Assembly: GCA_046050125.1 (NCBI GenBank)
Contig: JBJOQB010000060.1
Location: forward strand, 1-14,185
Reading direction: 5' to 3'
Length of the DNA: 14,185 nucleotides
Source: JAHFQJ01 sp046050125
GTDB lineage: Bacteria > Pseudomonadota > Gammaproteobacteria > Burkholderiales > Burkholderiaceae
Of this stretch, positions 9,401 through 14,185 are shown one piece after another. Position numbers and translations under genes: made by a program. The notes below the pieces were generated by a model, which had not been told where the DNA came from, made no database searches, and was given only the letters and a program-made list of their open reading frames with translations. Every line of letters starts with the position of its first letter. The stretch's first letter is position 1.

Positions 9401-9586
9401 TTGGCCTTAATTAGTGGAGAAGGTGCAGAACTACGCCAGCCGTTAGGAATATCAATAGTTGGTGGTTTACTAGTCAGTCAAATTCTAACACTTTACAGCA
9501 CACCTGTAGTTTATTTAGTTATAGATAGATTAAGAAATAAGTTTGTAAAGTTTTCAAACCCCACTAATCAAAATTTATTTGATTAA
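6452..9586 (+). CDS. mdtC: RND multidrug efflux permease, MdtC-like
   Basis: This is the second RND permease of the MdtABC-type pump, partner of the mdtB product in the inner membrane. The product has 1044 residues and follows E. coli MdtC rather than MdtB: L-S-G-A-S-P-E-T-M-A, S-S-S-S-L-G-S-T-R-I, N-P-S-D-S-P-I-M-I, G-G-R-Q-S-N-A-Q-Y-Q-Y and N-A/D-A-F-G-Q-R-Q-I-S-T-I. The proton-relay Asp400-Asp401 is in G-F-V-V-D-D-A-V-V and the lysine pair in V-K-K-N-A is at about 934-935. The cytoplasmic loop around residues 490-520 is longer than in E. coli, rich in Asn, Ile and Lys and probably a lineage drift. The ATG is preceded only by A/T-rich sequence without a Shine-Dalgarno motif, as for mdtB. 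Unlike the usual mdtABC arrangement, 716 bases and a foreign gene separate it from mdtB. No outer-membrane factor follows. Confidence 0.93.
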   Translation: MISRIFISRPVATTLLTIAIALAGVLGFVLLPVSPLPQVEYPTISVQANLSGASPETMAATVATPLERALGAISGVTELTSSSSLGSTRITIQFDLSKNIDSAAREVQAAINSSRVLLPSSLPSNPTYRKVNPSDSPIMIISLTSDTMTRGQMYDVASTLLSQRISQVEGVGQVNIGGGALPAVRVSLDLPAINAKGISLEQVRTAIANANVNKPKGSINGSEKQWQISANDQAKTASDYLPLIITYKNNSPIYLKDIAKVSDSVENSRNMGLANGKPAVQLVIFRQPNANILETVAHVKNILPKLQSSIPSSINMHIAMERTTTIKASLLEVERSLLISIALVILVVFVFLRSIRATLIPAIAVPVSLLGTFCIMYFLGYSLNNLSLMALTIATGFVVDDAVVVLENTMRHIEKGMKPMQAALKGASEVSFTVVSMSISLIAVFIPVLAMGGIIGRLFREFAITLSVAILVSLFVSLTITPMLCAYWLKRQNKINIEIKQNHIHQSKFKILQNIISNSVNNILNILHNGYAKSLTWALNHVKTLMLIFFITIGFNVWLYINIPKGFFPQQDTGLIMGNIQADQAISFQAMSEKVTQFVNIVKQDPAVANVNAFTGGNQTNSGNMFVILKPLHERKVLADEVINRLRSKLNKVAGASLFLQSAQDLRIGGRQSNAQYQYTIQSDNLNLLREWEPKIKNALAKLPMLADINTDAQDKGLQTSIVIDRDRASSLGINVRNLDATLNDAFGQRQISTIYEVLNQYRVVMEADSRYLQNPESLKEIYLISNDGKQIPLAEFTKIVPTKTALSVNHQDQFASSTISFNLAEGVSLSQATEAIQQALAKIGVPSAVKGKFQGSAKLFQDSLSSQPLLILSALIVIYIVLGILYESLAHPITILSTLPSAGVGAILALMLFNKEFSIIAFIGVILLVGIVKKNAIIMIDVAIELERKQNLSSKDSIYQACLLRFRPILMTTLAALFGAIPLALISGEGAELRQPLGISIVGGLLVSQILTLYSTPVVYLVIDRLRNKFVKFSNPTNQNLFD

Positions 9587-9669
9587 AATGCTTTCTACAT
9601 GCTAAATTAAATTTATTCAGTTATAATATTTTAATAGTTTAAAATTGTTTAAAATATTTTTAATCAACA

Positions 9670-9787
9670 TATAGCTAGTTTTATATTTTTTGTTATCTAG
9701 GCGTAAGCAAAAAATCCGATGAAGATAGTACAGCTAGGAAGATTTTTAAGTACAACAACGATGACAGAAAATAGAGAATTAGCTATA
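9670..9787 (+). repeat. Interspersed palindromic repeat, copy 2 (full length)
   Basis: This is a 118 bp full copy of the repeat. The left arm (9670-9697) and the reverse complement of the right arm (9760-9787) agree at 23 of 28 positions. Four of the five differences are of the kind that give G-U pairs in RNA, so a transcript could pair at 27 of 28 positions. A second stem pairs AAAAATC (9710-9716) with GATTTTT (9741-9747), and the centre contains GATAGTACAGC. The right end supplies a promoter-like sequence for the next gene. It is nearly identical to copy 3 except at the centre. There is no transposase gene in the element, so it is MITE-like. Confidence 0.85.
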
Positions 9788-9797
9788 ACAAAAAAGG
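9761..9797 (+). promoter_or_regulatory. Repeat-borne promoter and RBS of the glsB-like gene
   Basis: Inside the right arm of repeat copy 2, ATGACA (9761-9766) and TATAAC (9784-9789) are separated by exactly 17 bases, a good sigma70-type arrangement (consensus TTGACA/TATAAT). AAAAGG (9792-9797) stands 6 bases before the ATG at 9804. Transcription would begin near 9796, at or within the Shine-Dalgarno sequence, so the leader would be very short. Confidence 0.5.
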
Positions 9798-9803
9798 CAA
9801 ATT

Positions 9804-10154
9804 ATGGGTGATATTTTAGTAATATTTGTTCTCGGTGTACTATGTGGCTTTATTGCTCGTGCATTACACCCAGGAAAAGATGAAATGGGCATTACAGCTA
9901 GTGCCATACTTGGATTAAGCGGTGCAATAATTGCTCAACTTGGCATACCAATTGGCTTATATAAAAAAGGCGATATTATAAGTTATATAGTTTCTATATT
10001 AATCTCAACGCTAATTTTATTTATTTATGGCATATTTTCAAATAAACATAAATTATCTAATACAGCTAATAACAGTGGAAATATTATACCAAATAGTAAT
10101 ACCAGCCCTGTAAATGAGCAAATTCCTACACAAAATATAAATAATAACAACTAA
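9804..10154 (+). CDS. GlsB/YeaQ/YmgE family stress-response membrane protein
   Basis: This is a small inner-membrane protein of the transglycosylase-associated family (YeaQ, YmgE, GlsB). Members are mostly stress-induced and their biochemical role is not settled. The product has 116 residues. The family core shows three hydrophobic segments at about 3-19, 30-52 and 58-78, with the typical link F-I-A-R-A-L-H-P-G-K-D-E-M-G after the first and L-G-L-S-G-A in the second. The remaining residues from 80 on form an Asn/Ser/Thr-rich hydrophilic tail, longer than in the roughly 82-84 residue E. coli homologues. AAAAGG lies 6 bases before the ATG. The gene is bracketed by two direct copies of the same repeat: one provides its probable promoter, the other begins right after its stop codon. 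Confidence 0.8.
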   Translation: MGDILVIFVLGVLCGFIARALHPGKDEMGITASAILGLSGAIIAQLGIPIGLYKKGDIISYIVSILISTLILFIYGIFSNKHKLSNTANNSGNIIPNSNTSPVNEQIPTQNINNNN

Positions 10155-10281
10155 ATAAGCTGGTTTTATATTTTTTGTTATCTAGGCGTAGGCAAAAAAT
10201 CTGATGAAGATAGTACAAATAGTACAGCAAAGAGGGTTTTTAAGTACAACAACAATTACAGAAAATAGAGAATTAGCTATA
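10155..10281 (+). repeat. Interspersed palindromic repeat, copy 3 (full length, longer centre)
   Basis: This is a 127 bp copy starting immediately after the stop codon of the glsB-like gene. Compared with copy 2 it differs by a few substitutions in the arms and has a longer centre. The centre contains ATAGTACA twice (GATAGTACAAATAGTACAGC, 10207-10226). The left end is AAGCTGG instead of TAGCTAG, so its outermost bases pair less well. The right end TAGCTATAAT forms the -10 box of a promoter just upstream of nadA. Confidence 0.85.
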
Positions 10282-10283
10282 AT
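10255..10283 (+). promoter_or_regulatory. Repeat-borne promoter of nadA-nadC
   Basis: ATTACA (10255-10260) and a perfect TATAAT (10278-10283) are separated by exactly 17 bases in the right arm of repeat copy 3. Transcription would start near 10290, about 7 bases before the proposed nadA ATG at 10297, so the mRNA would be almost leaderless. No Shine-Dalgarno sequence is seen between them. The boxes are directly visible; their use is inferred. Confidence 0.5.
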
Positions 10284-10296
10284 AGATAATAATATT

Positions 10297-11346
10297 ATGC
10301 AAACTACCATTATACCTGCTAACTTTAATAAAAAAATCGACCTTGCATGGCCAGAACCAGCAGAAAGACCAGAGGGCGAACAGAAGAAATTCTATATTGA
10401 AAAAATCAAACGACTTTTAATTGAAAAAAATGCTGTACTAATTGCACATTACTATGTAGACCCTGAAATACAAGCACTAGCCGAGGAAACAGGAGGTTGC
10501 GTTTCTGATTCACTAGAAATGGCAAGATTTGGTAAAAATCACTCTGCTCAAACTTTAGTAGTAGCAGGGGTAAGATTTATGGGCGAAAGTGCAAAGATTT
10601 TAAGCCCAGAAAAAAATGTTATAATGCCAACCTTAAAAGCCGAATGCTCGCTAGATTTATCATGTCCAGCCGATGAATTTGCACAATTTAAAGCACAACA
10701 CCCAGATAGAACAGTTGTGGTTTATGCAAACACATCAGCAGCAGTAAAAGCACAGGCTGATTGGGTTGTAACATCAAGTATTGCAGTAAAATTAATTGAT
10801 TATTTAGATAGCTTAGGGCAAAAAATCATTTGGGCTCCAGATAGATTTTTAGGCGATTATGTAAAACGCCAAACTAAAGCAGACATGATTTTATGGCAAG
10901 GTGCATGTATCGTGCATGAAGAATTTAAGGCAAATGCCCTAAAATTACTCAAACAACAAAATCCAAATGCGGCTGTGCTTGTACACCCTGAATCTCCTGC
11001 TGATGTAATTGCTTTAGCTGATGCTGTTGGCTCAACATCTCAACTAATTAAAGCAGCTCAAACCCTACCACATGACACTTTGATTGTAGCAACTGAACAA
11101 GGTATTTTCTATAAAATGCAACAACAAGTGCCACATAAAAATCTAGTAGCAGCACCAACAGGAGGAAGCGGTGCAACATGTAGAAGTTGTGCCTACTGCC
11201 CATGGATGGGAATGAACACGTTAATTAACCTTGCTGAATGCCTTGAAAATCAAACAAACAAAATTGAATTAGATGCTGATTTATGTGAAAAAGCCATGAT
11301 TCCATTACAAAGAATGTTAGATTTTTCAAGCACATTAGCAAAATAA
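10297..11346 (+). CDS. nadA: Quinolinate synthase NadA
   Basis: NadA condenses iminoaspartate with dihydroxyacetone phosphate to form quinolinate in de novo NAD synthesis, using an oxygen-sensitive [4Fe-4S] cluster in the cytosol. From ATG 10297 the product has 349 residues, close to the 347 of E. coli NadA. The cluster cysteines are Cys117 (K-A-E-C-S-L-D), Cys204 (W-Q-G-A-C-I-V-H) and Cys301, the last in C-R-S-C-A-Y-C-P-W. Other family motifs are A-H-Y-Y-V-D-P, E-T-G-G-C-V-S-D-S, V-V-A-G-V-R-F-M-G-E, Y-A-N-T-S-A-A-V-K and H-P-E-S-P. The frame is open upstream to an ATG at 10204, but those 31 codons lie wholly in or next to repeat copy 3 and before its promoter, so that start is rejected. Starting M-Q-T also resembles betaproteobacterial NadA. 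nadC follows 33 bases downstream. Confidence 0.93.
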   Translation: MQTTIIPANFNKKIDLAWPEPAERPEGEQKKFYIEKIKRLLIEKNAVLIAHYYVDPEIQALAEETGGCVSDSLEMARFGKNHSAQTLVVAGVRFMGESAKILSPEKNVIMPTLKAECSLDLSCPADEFAQFKAQHPDRTVVVYANTSAAVKAQADWVVTSSIAVKLIDYLDSLGQKIIWAPDRFLGDYVKRQTKADMILWQGACIVHEEFKANALKLLKQQNPNAAVLVHPESPADVIALADAVGSTSQLIKAAQTLPHDTLIVATEQGIFYKMQQQVPHKNLVAAPTGGSGATCRSCAYCPWMGMNTLINLAECLENQTNKIELDADLCEKAMIPLQRMLDFSSTLAK

Positions 11347-11379
11347 ATAATATTTCACATAAAACTAAAAAGCAAAAAC

Positions 11380-12273
11380 ATGATAGGAAATCAACTAAAA
11401 AACGTGCCTCAACAAATCATATCTAGTATGGTTAGCTCTGCCCTAAGCGAAGATATGGGAACTGGCGACATTACTGCACAAATTATCCCAATCACACAAA
11501 ATAATATTGCAAAAATTATTACTCGTGAAAAAGCTTGTATTTGCGGTATAGAATGGGTAAATGAAGTATTTAATCAACTTACACAGCAATATCTAAAAAA
11601 TAATCAAAATATTGATATTCAAGCTATAAAAATTGAATGGCATGTAAAAGATGGAGATAAGATTGACGAAAATCAAACCTTATGCACAATATCAGGTAAC
11701 AGCCGTATTTTACTAAGTGGAGAACGTACAGCACTTAATTTTTTGCAAACACTAAGTGCAACTGCAACATCAGCATGGGAATGTACGCAAAATATTAGTA
11801 ATAATGATACTAAACTACTTGATACAAGAAAAACTATCCCTAATTTTAGAATTGCACAAAAGTACGCAATTGCTTGTGGAGGTGGTTATAATCACAGACT
11901 AGGTTTATATGATGCATTTTTAATCAAAGAAAATCATATTATTGCTGCTGGTTCAATAAAAAATGCAATTGATACAGCACGTACTATTGATAGCCAAGCT
12001 CCAATAGAAATTGAAGTAGAAAGTTTTGATGAGCTAAAACAAGCACTACAAGCACATGCTGATATAATTATGTTAGATAATTTTTCATTTGAAGAAATGC
12101 AAAAAGCCGTTGAATACAATAAAACCCAAGAAAAACCAGCCAAGCTTGAAGTATCAGGCAATATTACAATTGAACACCTAAATAAATTATCTGCTTTAGG
12201 TGTAGATTTTATATCTTCAGGTGCTTTAACTAAACATATTAAAGCAATTGATTTATCGATGAGGATTTTATAG
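11380..12273 (+). CDS. nadC: Nicotinate-nucleotide pyrophosphorylase (quinolinate phosphoribosyltransferase) NadC
   Basis: NadC converts quinolinate and PRPP to nicotinate mononucleotide, CO2 and pyrophosphate, the step after NadA. The product has 297 residues, the normal family length. The N-terminal domain shows L-S-E-D-M-G-T-G-D-I-T at 22-32. The barrel domain has E-R-T-A-L-N-F-L-Q at 115-123 and the phosphate/substrate-binding D-T-R-K (148-151). It also has G-G-G-Y-N-H-R-L-G-L (167-176), L-I-K-E-N-H (181-186), E-V-E (212-214), M-L-D-N-F (231-235) and G-V-D-F-I-S-S-G-A-L-T (274-284). Key positions Arg150, Lys151, His172, Arg173 and Lys183 are all present. It lies 33 bases after nadA with no terminator between, so it is probably in the same transcript. 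Only a weak A-rich ribosome site precedes the ATG. nadB is not in the window. Confidence 0.94.
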   Translation: MIGNQLKNVPQQIISSMVSSALSEDMGTGDITAQIIPITQNNIAKIITREKACICGIEWVNEVFNQLTQQYLKNNQNIDIQAIKIEWHVKDGDKIDENQTLCTISGNSRILLSGERTALNFLQTLSATATSAWECTQNISNNDTKLLDTRKTIPNFRIAQKYAIACGGGYNHRLGLYDAFLIKENHIIAAGSIKNAIDTARTIDSQAPIEIEVESFDELKQALQAHADIIMLDNFSFEEMQKAVEYNKTQEKPAKLEVSGNITIEHLNKLSALGVDFISSGALTKHIKAIDLSMRIL

Positions 12274-12339
12274 ATTAATGATAATTATTCATGCCTACAA
12301 GGTTTAAGGCAGAGGTTTTATATCAGTAATAAAAAACTT

Positions 12340-12378
12340 AGGAACTATATATAATTTATAGTATCCTATATTTATAGG
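12340..12378 (+). other. Two overlapping AT-rich inverted repeats upstream of the lipoprotein gene
   Basis: One inverted repeat (12340-12367) pairs AGGA and CTATA with TATAG and TCCT around a 7-base loop. The second is the perfect palindrome CCTATA-TT-TATAGG (12365-12378). They share CCT at 12365-12367, so only one can form at a time in RNA. They lie in the 191-base gap between nadC and the lipoprotein gene, which is otherwise very A/T-rich. A regulatory role (protein-binding site or alternative RNA folds) is possible but unproven; in such AT-rich DNA, chance palindromes are common. Confidence 0.3.
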
Positions 12379-12445
12379 TAAAAATGTATTAATTAAGTAT
12401 ATATATATTATAAAAACTATAAATAATAATTATATATAACTTCTT

Positions 12446-12451
12446 TATAAT
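12446..12451 (+). promoter_or_regulatory. Candidate -10 box of the lipoprotein gene
   Basis: A perfect TATAAT lies 13 bases before the ATG at 12465. No convincing -35 box is found 16-18 bases upstream, and perfect TATAAT matches are frequent in this AT-rich gap. A purine-rich AAGAGAAA (12452-12459) between it and the ATG could be a weak ribosome site, but it would overlap the start of the transcript. Confidence 0.25.
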
Positions 12452-12464
12452 AAGAGAAACTAAA

Positions 12465-12797
12465 ATGAGAATACAAAAAATTGTGTTATTAGCACTAGTA
12501 GCAGTTGGGTTGAATGCATGTACAGGTATGCAAACAAGGCGTGGTGTTACAGGGGCTGCTTTAGGTGGTGCGGCTGGTGTTGGTTTGAGTGCTATTGCTG
12601 GTGGAGATGTTGTTTCAGGTGCATTAGTTGGTGCGGCTGCAGGTGCGGCAATTGGTGTAAGTACAACACCTGTACATAACCACTATCAAGCTCCGCCACC
12701 TCAACCAAGTAGAAGATATTATCAACAACAAAACAACTATTACTACGATAGCCCTCCACCTGGGCGTGATTACCATGATAGATATTACTATAGGTAA
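12465..12797 (+). CDS. Glycine-zipper lipoprotein (OsmB/YMGG-like)
   Basis: This is a small predicted outer-membrane lipoprotein of 110 residues. The signal peptide covers 1-18, with Lys5 and a hydrophobic core, followed by the lipobox L-N-A-C with lipidated Cys19. Residues about 27-64 form a glycine zipper of repeated G-x3-G spacing (G-A-A-L-G-G-A-A-G and later G-A-L-V-G-A-A-A-G-A-A-I-G), a helical hairpin that packs in or along membranes. The rest is a hydrophilic Pro/Gln/Tyr-rich tail with several Tyr triplets and an Arg-Asp-Tyr-His segment. Similar proteins (OsmB, SlyB-like and YMGG-like lipoproteins) are often envelope-stress related; the function of this one is not known. It is convergent with pheA, and its 5' neighbour nadC is 191 bases away, so it is probably its own transcription unit. 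Confidence 0.8.
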   Translation: MRIQKIVLLALVAVGLNACTGMQTRRGVTGAALGGAAGVGLSAIAGGDVVSGALVGAAAGAAIGVSTTPVHNHYQAPPPQPSRRYYQQQNNYYYDSPPPGRDYHDRYYYR

Positions 12798-12859
12798 GAT
12801 GATAGTTTATTAGAGTATTTTATTTTAGAATATATATTAATCTTATAGCAGGTATCTGC

Positions 12860-12889
12860 AATCAGAACTAATGAAGCTGATTTTTATTT
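12860..12889 (+). terminator. Terminator after the lipoprotein gene
   Basis: AATCAG (12860-12865) and CTGATT (12877-12882) form a 6 bp stem with an 11-base loop, followed on + by TTTATTT. It lies 62 bases after the lipoprotein stop codon and 23 bases before the end of pheA on the other strand, where a terminator between convergent genes is expected. The long loop makes it moderate in strength. Confidence 0.45.
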
Positions 12890-12912
12890 CAGTTTCATAT
12901 CACATCTGTTGA

Positions 12913-14022
12913 TTATGCAATTTTTGCATATGAACCAAGCCATTTAAGAAATTTCACATTTTGCTTAACTTCTTCCAATGCTTTTGCCACTCGACTATCC
13001 TCTATATGACCATCAATATCTACAACAAAATGATATTCCCAATCTTTAGATTGCGTTGTTTGTTGTTTAGCAGGTCGAGATTGTAACCTAGACATCGAAA
13101 CACCATACTTTGTAAATGGGGTAATTGCCTTTAGAATTGAGCCAACTTCATTATAAATTGAGAACATCAATGAAGTTTGGTCATTGCCCGATGGTGGTGG
13201 CGTGCTATTACCTAAAATGATAAACCTAGTACGATTATTAACTTCATCTTGAATATGCTGTTTAACTTTATATAAATGATATTGTTGAGCCGCTTGCTCA
13301 CTCGCTATTGCTAAAATTGTTTCATCTTGTGTCGCTAATTCAGCAGCAAGTGCATTACTCGCCATTGCCTTTCTTTCTAAATTTCTAAGTTGTGTATTAG
13401 AATTTAAAAATTGCTGGCATTGTGCTAATGCTTGTGGGTGAGCTCCAATTATTTTTGCATTCGCAATTGCTTGTTTAAAATCGCTATGCTGAGATAATAA
13501 GTGATGACTAATCCCAATAATTACTTCTCCAATAATACGAACAGATGTACCTAGTAGTAAATCTAATGTTCGAGATACAGCACCTTCAGTTGAATTTTCA
13601 ATTGGCACTATGGCAAACTGCGTTTGATTAGTTTCAATAGTTTTAAAAACATCATCAATGCTAGAGCATGCAATTCCTCGGGTATGTTTGCCAAAGTAGC
13701 TAAACATCGCTTGCTCTGAAAATGTTCCATTAGGACCTAAAAATGCAACACTTGATTCACCTTCTAATGAACGACATGCACTGATAATTTCACGCCAAAT
13801 ATTACTTACACTAGTATTTGTTAAAGGTCCTGCATTCGATTTTTCTAGCGATTGCATAATTGCTTTTTCACGTTCCGGCTTGAAAATTGGTGCATTATGT
13901 TTTTCTTTAATCTCGCCAATTTCCTGTGCTAATGATGCTCTACGATTTAATAAAGATAATATTTGCTTATCAATTGCATCAATTTGTGTACGCATTGGTA
14001 GGATTTGCTCGTCTAATTCCAT
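12913..14022 (-). CDS. pheA: Bifunctional chorismate mutase / prephenate dehydratase (P-protein)
   Basis: PheA converts chorismate to prephenate and then to phenylpyruvate, committing carbon to phenylalanine. The product has 369 residues in three domains. The AroQ chorismate mutase domain (about 5-88) has Arg11, Arg28, Lys39, Arg51 and Glu52, which line up with E. coli active-site residues. The prephenate dehydratase domain (about 90-272) starts V-A-F-L-G-P-N-G-T-F-S-E-Q-A, has P-I-E-N-S-T-E-G-A-V, and ends with the catalytic T-R-F motif (Thr265-Arg266-Phe267). The ACT regulatory domain (about 283-366) has G-S-I-L at 294-297 where GALV is usual, and Q-S-R-P at 314-317 where E-S-R-P is usual. 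These motifs bind phenylalanine, so feedback control might differ. AAAAGG lies 5 bases upstream of the ATG. It is transcribed away from the downstream ssb terminator, as a single gene here. Confidence 0.94.
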   Translation of the reverse strand: MELDEQILPMRTQIDAIDKQILSLLNRRASLAQEIGEIKEKHNAPIFKPEREKAIMQSLEKSNAGPLTNTSVSNIWREIISACRSLEGESSVAFLGPNGTFSEQAMFSYFGKHTRGIACSSIDDVFKTIETNQTQFAIVPIENSTEGAVSRTLDLLLGTSVRIIGEVIIGISHHLLSQHSDFKQAIANAKIIGAHPQALAQCQQFLNSNTQLRNLERKAMASNALAAELATQDETILAIASEQAAQQYHLYKVKQHIQDEVNNRTRFIILGNSTPPPSGNDQTSLMFSIYNEVGSILKAITPFTKYGVSMSRLQSRPAKQQTTQSKDWEYHFVVDIDGHIEDSRVAKALEEVKQNVKFLKWLGSYAKIA

Positions 14023-14049
14023 ATATGCCTTTTATGCTATTAGGTTTTT

Positions 14050-14061
14050 AGTATAAGTATA
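14050..14061 (-). promoter_or_regulatory. Candidate pheA -10 region
   Basis: On the - strand, TATACT occurs twice in tandem (14061-14056 and 14055-14050), about 28-39 bases upstream of the pheA ATG, a normal distance for a promoter. The -35 region is only T/A-rich (TTATTT-like) and gives weak support. No leader peptide or attenuator is visible between it and the gene. Confidence 0.3.
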
Positions 14062-14080
14062 GTACAAGTTTATAAAATAA

Positions 14081-14117
14081 ATAAAATAGCCAATTTACTA
14101 AAAGTTAGCTATTTTAT
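14081..14117 (-). terminator. Intrinsic terminator of ssb (possibly bidirectional)
   Basis: ATAAAATAGC (14081-14090) and GCTATTTTAT (14108-14117) form a perfect 10 bp stem around a 17-base loop. On the - strand the stem is followed by a T-rich run (TTATTTTATAAA), starting 29 bases after the ssb stop codon, as expected for a terminator. On + the tail is GTTTAATT, so it may act both ways. Confidence 0.6.
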
Positions 14118-14145
14118 GTTTAATTATTTATATGAGCTGATATCT

Positions 14146-14185
14146 TTAGAATGGAATATCATCGTCATCAAATGCAACATTATTA
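14146..14185 (-). CDS. ssb: Single-stranded DNA-binding protein, C-terminal tail only
   Basis: On the - strand the last twelve codons before TAA (14148-14146) read N-N-V-A-F-D-D-D-D-I-P-F. An acidic tail ending D-D-D-I-P-F is the hallmark of bacterial SSB. It is the conserved tip that binds partners such as exonuclease I, RecO, PriA and the chi subunit of DNA polymerase III. The DNA-binding OB fold lies beyond the window edge. A stem-loop terminator follows the stop. Confidence 0.85.
   Translation of the reverse strand, partial: NNVAFDDDDIPF

Noticed and set aside
1108..10281. Repeats considered as a CRISPR array or an insertion sequence
   Set aside because: There are only three copies, two of them separated by whole genes, with no regular spacers, no cas genes and no transposase. 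They are palindromic dispersed elements instead.
12292..12316. TGCCT...AGGCA inverted repeat after nadC as a terminator
   Set aside because: The 5 bp stem has a 10-base loop and is followed by GAGGTTTTA rather than a T run directly at the stem, so it is too weak to call.

Overview
This is AT-rich DNA of a Gram-negative proteobacterium. The outer-membrane lipoprotein, the tripartite RND efflux parts, the NadA/NadC pair and the fused chorismate mutase/prephenate dehydratase all point that way. The PheA and NadA sequences look most like betaproteobacterial versions (for example the NadA start M-Q-T and the PheA stretch G-V-S-M-S-R). An AT-rich betaproteobacterium is my best inference; the genus cannot be read from the window.

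Layout. Positions 3-989 hold the 3' part of a PIG3-type quinone oxidoreductase gene. Positions 1206-9586 hold an MdtABC-type multidrug efflux locus, all on +: the periplasmic adaptor MdtA (1206-2531), MdtB (2559-5735) and MdtC (6452-9586). Between mdtB and mdtC lies a small zinc-ribbon/YbjN-like gene that is split by an in-frame stop (5830-6336). No outer-membrane channel, two-component system or MdtD is present. Next come a small GlsB/YeaQ-type membrane protein (9804-10154) and the NAD synthesis genes nadA (10297-11346) and nadC (11380-12273). A glycine-zipper lipoprotein (12465-12797) converges on pheA, which is on the - strand (12913-14022). The last 40 bases are the C-terminal tail of single-stranded DNA-binding protein, also on -.

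The most interesting structure is a repeat family with three copies in the same orientation (1108-1187, 9670-9787, 10155-10281). Each copy is an imperfect palindrome of about 118-127 bp in full form and ends in TAGCTATAAT or TAGCTATAAC. Each sits directly upstream of a gene: mdtA, the glsB-like gene and nadA. In the two full copies the right terminal arm carries a sigma70-like promoter with exactly 17 bp between the two boxes. The element therefore looks like a MITE-like mobile promoter/RNA hairpin. It recalls the Correia elements of Neisseria in design and partly in sequence. Copies 2 and 3 bracket the glsB-like gene as direct repeats, and copy 3 creates a false upstream ATG for nadA.

How the genes relate. 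MdtA, MdtB and MdtC should form one inner-membrane/periplasmic efflux complex that needs an outer-membrane channel encoded elsewhere. NadA and NadC carry out consecutive steps from iminoaspartate to nicotinate mononucleotide; NadB or a substitute must be elsewhere. PheA channels chorismate to phenylpyruvate. No rRNA, tRNA, CRISPR array, transposase or phage gene is visible, and there is no gene-free stretch longer than 300 bases.
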